From Uranotaenia lowii (Eukaryota > Arthropoda > Insecta > Diptera > Culicidae): a stretch of DNA of 64,000 nucleotides. A program made the position numbers and the translations under genes. Where the stretch lies: assembly GCF_029784155.1 (NCBI RefSeq), contig NC_073693.1, positions 183,913,802 to 183,977,801 on the forward strand, read 5' to 3'. Of the stretch, positions 51,153 through 62,387 are shown piece by piece. The notes under the pieces were generated by a model. The model did not search any database. It saw nothing but the letters and a program-made list of their open reading frames with translations, and was not told where the DNA came from. Position 1 is the first letter of the stretch, and each line of letters begins with the position of its first letter.

Positions 51153-52480
51153 CTAGCTGACCCGGTGTGCTTCGCTACACCTTCTAAAAATCAATAAAAT
51201 GTGTGAAAATAATTTCATTTTTAATAAATTTTTGATACCTTGAGAACTTTTACATCAAATTATTATTGGAAGACAAAGAAGATCATATTTCCTGAAATGA
51301 TTTTTGTGAAAACTTGATCTGAAATTGTTTTTCAACAGTCGTTTTAAATCTGATATTAAGAACTCGTTTTATTTGCTCCCAGCAAAGGGTCCACGAACTG
51401 CCATAACAACATTTTTCATAACTAAATAACATCACATTTCACATAAATGTGGCTCCATCTGTTTGATAAGTTTTCGAGCAATACATGCTTTCATTTTCTT
51501 CTCCTCTGAAAAAAGCAGTGGTCTTGAATCTTTAAAAACCTCTGGTGTAAAGTGTGTTTTTTTAATAACCATAGAATCATTCCTCGTACCCTCAGCTCTC
51601 CCATGTAAAATTTGGTTAAATTTATTTGATGAGCTCTTGAATTTATCAAAACAAACGTATTTAACTATTCCAATACTTTTCCCAATTTGTTACCATCTGC
51701 TAGATTAGCACTCCATTTATTAGAAAAATTGTATGGGAGCTCCCGTTCACCTTTCCAATCGAGTCAGTTAAAGGAGGAATAATCCTTAAACAATCATTGA
51801 AAAAAATCTACAGAGATAAGCTCTGCTATTAAATTTGAATAATAAGCTCTCGAGTGATCCAAAAATTTTGTACGATAATCTCCTTCCTCCTTCCCGTCTT
51901 CCCGTTGGCGAAAGGGAAGGTTCTCGGAACAAAAAGAATCATTTCTCGTATTCGAATATACTTCCATGACATTTTTGTTTATTCGATTAGTTCTCGAGTA
52001 ATGCATAAGACTGTATGGGAGCTTCCCTCCCCCAAACATCGTTAAAACTTGACTCGTAGTCTTTCACCTTCCTATGTGAAATTTAGATTCATTTGCATGA
52101 TTAACTATCGAATAATGCAACCTCCCCTTTGTATCTCCCCAATCGAAGAGGGTGGAGTCCCAAATAAGCATAGAAACATTTGTTGTATCCAAATAAGCAC
52201 CCATGTCAAATTATTATTTTCCCATTGGAAGGAGGGGTACCACACCATTTCAGGGACTTTTCTCGTACCCAAATACACTCCCATACCAAATTTGGTTTCA
52301 ATTGCATGATCGGTTTTCGAGTTATTCAAACATGTTTTTTTTGTTTAAAAAGTCCCTCCCCCCTTCCAAAGAGTGGGAGGGGTCTCGAACTTTTATAGGA
52401 ATCTTCCCCGACCTCCAATACACCTATCTGCTAAGTTTCACGTAAATCGGTTCAGTAGTTTCTGAGTCTATAGCTGATTT
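51153..52480. repeat. CTAGCTGACCCGG... insect repeat with degenerate internal tandem units
   Basis: Begins CTAGCTGACCCGGTGTGCTT and ends with the AAATCGGTTCAGTAGTTTC block at about 52445, both well-known landmarks of an insect dispersed repeat. Between about 51420 and 52450 a unit of roughly 120-150 bp recurs. It carries a TATGGGAGCTCCC- or CTCCCCCC-type stretch, a GTACCC/CCAAATA-type stretch and ATGCATGATTR...TCGAGTTAT-type stretch. Several open frames are by-products. Confidence 0.7.
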
Positions 52481-54639
52481 AAGTTATTTTGGAATAGTTC
52501 AAAATATATCCTTCTATCAATATTCATCCAACTTGGTGAAAGTCTTATACAACTTTTGACTACTATCCCCGAACTTGCGGTAGAAAGAAAAATTCTTACT
52601 TAAAAAAGTCATAAAATGCTGGCTTTGCTTCGCTATTTTCCTTTTTTCAATAAAAGGAATTAATAATGTTTAATTTTAGTTTTTAAGTTTATTGGAATGA
52701 TTCGCTGGATCATTTAGATCCGAGCAACTTGTGAAGGTCAATTCGGTAAAAAAGCATAAAACTTTTAAAAGCATTACTGAATCACATCACAAATTTCAAA
52801 CTTTTGCATACGTATTTATGAAACCTATAAAAACTTTACCCTTTACACTAAATTTGAATCCTTTTGAAATGTAGCTGCATATACGGATCTTAAACTTGAA
52901 CATAGATTCTAATATTTGATATTCGACAATTTTTGCTATTCAGAATCTATTATTTTCTCTTTTGAATAATTTATTAAAAAAATTGTGACGCTTTTTAATC
53001 GATTCGAAAGCTTTTTTTGGCAAATGTTTTTGAACAATATATTTTGAAGAATTTTAAGCATTGTCATCCAAAGTTAATGCTTTCCAGTATCACACAAAAT
53101 AAACTAACAAAACCAGATTAATGTATAGATCGTATACGAAATCTGTCATAATTAAAAAAAAAACTGTCGGTGATAACGCTATAATAAATAGAGGAAAAAT
53201 CGAGCATCACAGCTCCGTAAAATTTTGAATATTTAAATCTTAAACCTGGCTATGATTTGGTACTTGAGTTTTGCAATGTTGTTGTTTCAACAATTCTACG
53301 CTGCGTAATTTGTAAAAATGTAAAATTTAAAATGACACCACCACCCCCCCCCCCCCTGAATCCTTCCAAGGCCCCCAAATTTCAAAGTTCCGTTCACCGC
53401 CCTCCTGGAAGCTCTCAAAGCCTCCCAGGTTGCGGTAGGGACCACTTTGAAAACCATTGATCTAAATCAAAACTTACAAAGTTTTGTTGAAAATTCAGTC
53501 TAGGTGGCCAAACATAAATCAAACTGAAGAAATAAAAACTTCAATTTACATAAACTTCATGCAAACATAAGCAAGGTCCGCTAAATTCAACTAGTATTAC
53601 ATTCATTTTTTGTGAGCATACTTATTAGTGTAACATTATTTCCAGCTATGTAGCATCACACTGAAGTTACATGTGCTTATTTTCGTTGTAATTCGAAGTT
53701 ATTTGAAGCCTTTCATTAGGGATCGGATCTCCAATGTTAGAATCTTACTCAACTTAAAAGAGGCAGCCGAAAAAATTTAATGCAGAACTAATTTAACCCT
53801 TGTAGAGAGCACATTTATTCCGTCCATTTGTCAAATGCTGATATTTCTCTCAATGTGTACAAAAATCTGCTATAGGCAGTCATGTCTAGACCATTTGAAT
53901 GGAGTTCGGCAAAATAGTAAGTAAGCAATCAAACTGTGTTTTTCTAACTTCAAAATGCACAACCATGAACAAAAAATTGATTTGAACTGAATGTTTTTCT
54001 CTCACTAATTTTTTCTTGATTGCAAAGTGCTGTAGAACATGTGACTTCAAATTAAATGTTCAGTTATGTACAGAATTAACAGTAAGAAAAACGATTTGGT
54101 ACACTTGCTCATACGGATACGCACTATGCGTCGCAGAAAAGATATTGTAAGGAAATATCTGATCATGGTTTGGCGTCAATGTCAAAACTAGGTCTAGAAA
54201 ATATGTCAAAGCAGCGGTGCAAAAATGATTTGTTTGGTTCAATTTATTTAACGGTTAAGCCATTCAGTTTTCATTCCGCTAGCGCCAGTTACCAGATGGA
54301 GAGTGAAGGAAAAAAATCTCTAGAACAAAGTGTAGGAAGAGTTCTCGCATAAAATTTTCCACCAACATAAATCCAGTTATATCATGCAGTACATTCGATC
54401 GTCTGGGCTAGTTTTTTTTTCCTTCGATACTCCCGTGTGCCAGAATTTGCAGCATTAACGGGTTGCATATTTAGTATGACAAAAATTTTCCCATGACGTT
54501 TTCCTACACATTTTCGTGGGCTGATGTGTAACTTTACAATCATTGTAGATGAATCTAAGTTTGTGTAATTGGTACAACCCAGCATGGCAGTTTTAATGCC
54601 TCCACCGCATTTCTGGCCGTGGTGTGGTTAGATGGAAAA
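52481..54639. other. AT-rich stretch, no gene seen
   Basis: Contains a C run at 53339-53356. Only short unsupported open frames. Confidence 0.35.
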
Positions 54640-56030
54640 CATAAGGCCGCGGAATTGTGTACCACATTACCGTAAACTAATTCTCGCTTTTCCTCTTTAC
54701 TTTCCTCTTCCATTAAGGTTTTCGTTCGAATAAATCGCTCTTTTCTCCTCTTTCTCTTAGTGATTCTCTCGTAAAAGTCCCAGTAGAAACTCGTGGCTAC
54801 GGCACGTTCAGCAATACACTTTTGCCAGTCAGCAAACGAGTGTCTGAAAGAGAGTTTTGAGACAGATACTGCTATGTTTTACAAGAATAACCATCCACAT
54901 CTTCCGAAAGGCAATAAAAAGCCTCGCGAACATTAGCTTCAAAGTCATTGCCCATGATGCAACCTCAATGTTAACATCGAGCAAGTTTTGCTACTTTTCC
55001 TTAGCCTCGTTTCCAGTACTAATGACTGCAACAGTGCTTTTGTTCTTAGCGTGCGGTTACGGTTCCAAAGGATAATCATTCTTTCACCATCCTGTCTAAT
55101 CTGTAGTGATCGTCGTGGTGTGTTTATGCTGTAAAAGCTCGGATCGGTGACAGAAAACTGCAGTTAATTGTGCACAACGTGGCTAGCGGCAGTATTCAGT
55201 TGCCTCAAATACCGTTACAATTCCATCATCCGTTTACGGTCGAAGCCGAAGAAATTGTAAGAAGAAGTGATAATACAAAACTGTAATAGTCGTTTCAAAA
55301 GATTCAGACACCCGAAAAATTGGAGATCGGAAATTGGAGCAGCGAAACGGTGCCGGTGATTTACCAGTTCAGTGAATAATTCTGAGATTTTTATTCATCG
55401 AACCGAAGAAAGGTATGAAATGAATCAACTCAAGTCATCTATATAGTGCATAAGCGAACACAGAACATCCAGAGTGAGAGAAATCGCGAACAACGACTAC
55501 CATTGAAAATGTGTCAAACAAAAAACTGCAGCTTCTATCTATGTGTGATGGGAATTTGGGGGAAAAAAGAAGGTTCGCTGCTAACCATCCGTTGAAGTCT
55601 CTCTCTGGAACACGAGCAAAATCGACGTTTTTCATTCCGGCTTTCTTGCGCCGTACAGAATGGGTTAAGTAGTATGTGCTTTCTTCGGCGCGTTGTATTG
55701 GTGTAAGGTGATCGGTATCTTGCTGCGAAACTGTGTCACACAAGAGACGCCCTCTCGGAGGTTTGCCTAACTGTAGATTAGAATAGGGCTCACTGAATGC
55801 AAGGAGCATATTATAGATGCTCATTGTGCTGCAGGTCAATGATGTTGCACTGCTCTGGAAGAAGCTGTGTACTACCGATTCGTCTCGAGGCTGCCCTGAG
55901 ATCCCGGTAACGGTAAACTGGGAACGCAAATTTAGCATCCAACGAACTGTACTCCGTTCATATGCAGATGTTGCTTTAATTGCTGGGAAGTGCGGAGCCT
56001 GGTGTTTTCGTATGTTGTGTTAATTCAATC
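54640..56030. other. GC-richer island, possible 5' region of an unseen gene
   Basis: Less AT-rich than both flanks and with no repeat ends. At 55380-55420 the sequence CCGAAGAAAG|GTATGA looks like a splice donor after a stop-rich, UTR-like stretch (about 55090-55413, + strand). A minus-strand frame at 55435-55938 is open for 167 codons but shows no domain. Either could belong to a gene extending past the window; neither is proven. Confidence 0.3.
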
Positions 56031-57246
56031 ATTGTACACGGAGTGAACTGAAGTTTTACCTTTGTACGTTCAACATAGCGAATACTCTGCTGTGTCAAAT
56101 TCAGTCGCCGATTAAAATTTATTTGAAAAGTTGGGTTCATCATTTAACTGGATTTAAAAAATTACTACACATTGAGTTCAGAATAATACGTGGTCTGGAT
56201 CGTGTTAATCTGTAGCAAAGTGATGCTAAGTTATTTAAATTTTTAATTTTAAATTTTTCATTATTCTCATTTTGACATCTTTGTTGATTATTTTAAAATC
56301 TCATAACGTAATATGATTTACAATATTTTTTAGTTCATTTTTTTATAGTATTTTTTTCATCAAAAATATTTCTTAGATTCAGTAATCAAAGTTTGTAAAA
56401 TTTAAAGGTTCTTTTTTCGTCTGCACTTGTTTAATTTTTTAACGAAAAATTGGTTTTGTAATAAAGGAACATGAGTTTGTTATGTTCATTATGATATAAA
56501 TAAATGTCTGATTTTTTTTTTCAAATGATGTTTAAACAAAATTGAGCCATATTTTACTTTTTAAACTTCTATTTAATAATCTTTCACTTCATCCATTCAA
56601 AATTCACACAGTGAAGCCATCTAGGCCAATTTTGTGAATAAACTGAATGTGAACTAGTTGCTCCTGACAGCCAACATTTCAAATAATAGACAAAATTAAA
56701 AAAAATTGAACCACCCTAAAATCCATGGAGTACGTTAAACAGTAAACACAAGGCTTCCGAAAACTCGAACTTTCACTCTAAAGTCGCTTGGTTTTTTTAA
56801 TTCTTTTAAAAACCCCGTCTTCAATTTTTGTGATATGGATTTCTCTACAAATTTTTACGAACTGATAAAATTGTCAATGAAAAGATACCAAAAATTGTGA
56901 ATTTTTCGTTCAGCGGATTCAAACTTTCAAAGCTCTAAGGCCAAGTAACTAAAACGCCATTTTTTTATGAATGCATAAAAAAGAAATATTAGTTTAAAAA
57001 AAACTTAACTTCAGATCAAATGCTTGGTTTATTCCCAGTAGGGTAAGTATGAATTAAAATAGGGTTCCCATATCCCGCAACTACAAACAGACTACATTGA
57101 GCGTAAAACCTCGGATTACACAAAATACTAGCCCTAACCTTTTGCTCTAGCATTGCATATCACCCAGACGCTTAGCTTGGCTTACATGGATTTTATTTTT
57201 CCTCAAACCACAAAGAAACATGATAAAACAATCTATTTCAAAAAGA
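56031..57246. other. AT-rich stretch, no gene seen
   Basis: No open frame or repeat ends of note. Confidence 0.35.
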
Positions 57247-57450
57247 GTAGGGTAGAGTGGGGTATCATGAGTCACTTTTTGTCTTTGCTCCATAAATTTA
57301 TTATAAAAGTTCCGAAACGACCAAATATCGTGCAATGTTTATGAGTTGACCCAAACAAAACTAAGAGTAGATTTTTGTTACAAACTTCATGTTTTCCACC
57401 AACGCAATTTGCGAGTGCTTGTACAATTATAGATGTTATGTTTCTTTAGC
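57247..57450. repeat. Decayed GGGGAGAGTGGGG-type MITE fragment
   Basis: GGTAGAGTGGGGTATCATGA and TTTATGAGTTGACCCAAA match the 14389-15299 element, with the middle deleted and the right end missing. Confidence 0.6.
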
Positions 57451-60324
57451 TGGCCATATAATCCAGGTCACAGGTAAATTTCCTTTACAAACATTATTTG
57501 ATATAAGTGCTCATTTTATTTGTATACGAGGCATTTAAGCATATTACCTAAATTTTCTGCATATTGATTACTGTTTGCATACTCAAAGGCGCTTATCGAG
57601 CTTACTGTTTCTAAATACCAAATATGCATGTTTATGAAAACAAGATGTGAAAGTAATTTGTTAAAAGCTGTATTCCTTTCGTAATTTTTGCAAAAGACGT
57701 GAGACAACTTCATAAAATGGAAGAAGTACGTTGGTTTTTCTGATCAAAAGTCTTTCAACAATTTGGTAAAATTTCCCAAAAAGAGGAGTACGTGCTGATT
57801 TTGATTAGAAGTTTTCTATGAAAATGTTCATAAATTCTCGCTTTTGTGATTTTTTCTTGAATATTTTCTCTCCCTGCATGCGACGGTAATTGCGAATTCA
57901 TAGAATCTGATGACTTCAAGAATCTAAAGTCAAAGAATTTCTCGTTATAACAATGTTTTTAAACATGTACGATTCACTTTGGCAGTGTTGCTAGATTTTT
58001 TTAAATGAAAATATACAACTTTCTTTGAGACGTTATACCTTTGTTTTCTTTCCAATAGTTTTGCATGTTGTCAAAATTGTAATCAAATAATTTTTTGTTA
58101 AGCTCTCTATATATTAAAATTCCATAATAAAACGACACTCTCCCAACAGAGTTTTCCGTTTTTCCGAACAAAACATATAATCAAAACAGGCGAAGCTGCA
58201 TTTTATGATTAAAATCTGAAAAATCCACAAATTCATTTCGTCCAAGAGGGAACTTTTTTGATCCCAGGTGATTTTAAATTTCATAACAGGTAACAACTGA
58301 CGATTCTAATCTTGTTTTTTTTTGCTTTTAACAATCAATCAATTTTCACCCCTAATTTAATCTTAACCTGGAAGACCAAATACCAACATAACTGGAAAAT
58401 ATGGTTGTTTGTTAGTGAGGGAATCCTTTCTGAAAAATATTATAAAACTGTCATTTTAGCTTCAATCACCTAAATTTGACCAAAAAGATCAGAAAATATA
58501 TTAAATCTACTTTTTATTATTGATACAAACTATTACAGTAAAGAATCCTTGTTTGTGATGATTAAACTGAACAGTTTATTTGGCAGTGCACTAAAATTGT
58601 TATGAATTAGCAATGAATCGCATATAATTTAAGAATTGAAAAATAGATTTAAGCATTTTAAATTAATGTTTTTTCTTGCATGACATAATGATGCACTAAC
58701 ATCATAATTCCTAAAGTTGATATGATAGAATTTTTTTTATTTACATACCTAATTTCTTTTAATAAAATAAAATATGTTTTGTACTCTTGTTCAACGAGAG
58801 TGCTGGAAATTCTTCCAGGCCACTCTCGGGCATTTAACTGTTTTAAGCACTAAGGCTCGTGCCCTCACAACGTACAGGCTGTTCGGGAATTCGAACCGAA
58901 ATCCACGCTCCACGCTGTCTTTAAATTAATAATTTCCTACTCCATGCAGCTCCATTTAGATCGCTCCCGGTCGGCCCTGAGCTGATGATATCATTAAAAA
59001 CAAACATTTATCTCCAAATCAGCTCAGATGCAAACAAAACGGTGGAAAACGAGGCCACTCGAATTAATTCGATTGAATGCGCCTATATTGAACGTTACTT
59101 GTGCTTCCTCTTCAAAGACTGTGAGTTGGTATAACGGGTTTCTTTCGGTTTCGTGAAATCATCTGCCTCAAATATTTTTACTGTTTCTATTTGGCTAACG
59201 TTTCTTGTGGTTTGCAGTACGTTCTTGTTATGAATGCTTTTTGAAGAACAGGGTAACGCTTGTTTTCCGCAATTTCCCCTTTTTTCAATCTGGATCATAT
59301 GAACGATATTTGAAAAGATGAACGTTGATATAATTTGACCAGATGATGGCTTTCAGTTCAATTCAATCTAGATCAAATAACTGAGATCTTCCCAATTTTC
59401 GAAGCTTGCGTTCTTAATAGCGAACATTATTGTGAAAGTTGGTTACTTAAACCTTAAACTTTAATTTACAGAAATCAATGTTTTTTTTCAATCGTCTGGT
59501 CATCTGATTGTTTACTCCAAACTTTTCCCTAAGCGCTGATTACTAAAAATAGGTTCTGAAACATTCCCACGTCGAGGAACTATAATGCCATGGACAATTT
59601 CAATTTAAAGACTAGCCACACATACACAAGCTGGAGTAAGGTATCCATCTCGGATTAGGAATGGTTTCAATTGTCCACTTATGAAGATAAACGTTCAACC
59701 TTTTTTATATGGATCTGTCATAAATTTCCTCACGAAAATGGAAACGACATGTTATTATTCATGCTTTCATCAATCATCAAGATATCATACGCAATCAATA
59801 TCTTTCACTTTCAAAATTTTATCAAAGAAAAATTTTCATTTTGCAATTAGCCTTAATCTTGTATTTGTTCTTTATATTATTTTTAAATTTTTTATAATTC
59901 AGTTCTTCAGTATTCTACCAATCATAACTCTGTATGTATGTGGTTGTTGTTGTACTAGACTTTTTTTCGAAATCCATACTGACAATCATATAATAGTACC
60001 ACTCTGTTTTCTGATATTTAATATAATTTTTTTGTATAAAAATAGTACCACTTACGCATTTCTACAAAATCAAGATAATTTCTTAATACATTAAGAACCG
60101 CGAAGAAATTCCAGTCGGTAAACACAAAATCTCATCGGCATTCTATAAATCAGAAATCACTGAATCAAATTTTTCAAATTCAGTATTCATGTTACAAATG
60201 TTGGGTTTAATTATAAAAATGCCATCCCAGAACATACAAATTTTAAAGTTCCTTCGTAACTTGAAGTGAGTTCAGTATATTGCATTCAAATAACCATTAC
60301 ATCTGCGTAAAAAGTAGTTCCTGG
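57451..60324. other. AT-rich intergenic stretch with a GC-richer island at 58790-59300
   Basis: No gene seen. 58790-59300 is compositionally distinct (CTCTCGGGC, CGCTCCCGGTCGGCC) and non-repetitive within this window. The 137-codon frame 59681-60094 is Phe/Ile-rich and probably chance. Confidence 0.3.
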
Positions 60325-60326
60325 TA

Positions 60327-61239
60327 CCGTAATCCGGGGTAATATTGATCACTTTTTTCAATATTTTTCGATTATTTTTTCTGTTAAGGGGAATGTGCCA
60401 TGTTTCATATTTTTAAAACCAGTACTGGACTCCTATGAACGTAAAACATGGTTGCGGAAATTTATTAGACTACTTTAAATTCGCTCTAAAAATCGATTTC
60501 TTCTCTGTTTTCAATCTAATGCTTTGGGGTAACATTGGTCAGTCTCTATTTTCGACGGTTTTTACGAGTTTCCTTGATCATAAAGGATACAAAAACCTTC
60601 ATAATATTTACAAATGCTAGTTTATAAATTTTATCATGCTTTTTAACGTTTTCTTTTAAAAACATTTATAATCGGAAAAATAACAATTATGGTGCATACA
60701 TTTAGGGGCAAAATTTAAGTTAGTTGCTAAATAGTTTGAGCTACAAAATACAAATGAATTTTCTAGTCCACACATTCCTCTAGACCCTCCCACTATTTTC
60801 ATTTTCATTTTTTCTTCAAAGTTTACCATTTGATAGGGTTCCTACCCATTTGTCCAATACGGGCTCTTGGAAAATGTCCTTATGTTTTAAATATTAAAAA
60901 ATTATCACTAAATCACTGTAAAAATAGCACTGTCAATACACATCTACAAAGAAAAAAAGTTGTTCTTTCACTTTCAACAACCTGTTTGCATCTAAATGCT
61001 TTTTGGTATCATCAGGAGAGCTGTTTGTTTTCGAGCCTTAGGAAACATAGATATTTTAGGATTTTGATATTGAATTTTTACTAATACAAAAAAATTTCAA
61101 ATACAAACCAAATTTTGCCTATTTGATACTCAATAAATAGGCTTTCAAACGTAGAAAACAGTTTTCAAAAATTCAAACTATAGACTGAGTTGTTGTTGGT
61201 CAAAATTACCCCGGCGATCAAAGTTATCCCATTTTACGG
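60327..61239. mobile_element. MITE family CCGTAAACTGGGG, copy 2
   Basis: TA flanks (60325-60326, 61240-61241). Left CCGTAATCCGGGGTAATATT; right reversed CCGTAAAATGGGATAACTTT followed by a second CCGGGGTAATTTTGACCA. The interior matches 27358-27700 in reverse, including GTTTTCTACGTTTGAAAGCC. Confidence 0.85.
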
Positions 61240-61241
61240 TA

Positions 61242-62387
61242 TCTCTAAAGATTAATACATCTCGTGCAATCATTGGGGAAGAGCTAATCGAAAAATCGAA
61301 AATTTGATTAGAGTTGTTAAATGCAGAACTAAAATAGCAACTTTTTAATAACTCTATCAACAACTAAAATTCCATGTTTTAGAAAAAATGCTGCTTAATT
61401 GAAAGCAGCAAAAATGTTTCCATCGTGATATTTGGTAAGCACCTAATATTATGATTTCAGACTTAGAGTTTAAAATAAATAGGATAAAATAAAAGATTTT
61501 AATTTAAATTAAAAAAAAAAGCAGATATAAGAGTTGAAGGGTAAAATTTAAAAACTAAAATCACAATTCAGCGTTTTTATTTAAAATTATAATTTCCAAG
61601 CAAGATTTGAGAAACAAGTTATAAATAAAAATCACAAATACAAAATTAAAATCAGTCCTCAGACCTAAAGTAGGAATTGTAAAATTTATAATCCACTCGA
61701 AATGTTTATTTAAACTTCATATTATTGAAACACAAAAAAAAGCCATTTATGTAACTTGTTAAAATGTAATGCATATTATAGTTTAAGTAAAGAAATAGCT
61801 TCTCTTTTCGTTTTAATAAAACAGAAATTTTGTCAAATCCTTCTTTTGAATGTGACAAAAGTTACATTTGAAAACATAAAATCGACCTATGCAACAATTG
61901 TAAATAACAAAACGAGTTTGGCTCCTTAAAGCCTCATGATATGAGCCGTTTCGATCAAGAAAATTACAAAAATATAATATCAAAATGGAAAATACATGTT
62001 TTAAACACACAATCAGTAATCGTTAAAAATATCAGATAAGGAACCTGAATGAGTTTAGGACCTTAAACAAAGCTTTTGAGTTCTAAAACTCAGAAAAACC
62101 ATGGAACTGAAGAAACAAAACAAGACTTATAAATATTAATGTATTGCATCTTTAGTGCAACATCGGAAGAAGACAATATTAAAAACATAAAATAATCATA
62201 TTTTGAAAATCACTTAACTAAATTTGCGATTCGAGATGAGAATGTGCTTATGATGAAAATAAATTGAAAATGATCAATTGGAAAATTATGACCTTAATTC
62301 ACGATATTTACTTCAGTAAACAAAGTTTTAAAAAAGAAGTACTTCAGAATCAATAACATAAAACTTGGTTTAAATCAGCTGGAAAAG
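61242..62387. other. AT-rich stretch with a non-LTR 3'-end fragment
   Basis: 61906-61960 carries AAAACGAGTTTGGCTCCTTA and CCTCATGATATGAGCCG, the same 3' UTR as 23969-24020. Nothing else recognised. Confidence 0.5.

Noticed and set aside
59681..60094. 137-codon open frame as a membrane protein
   Set aside because: Phe/Ile/Asn-rich as expected from AT-rich DNA, no family motif, no splice or conservation evidence.
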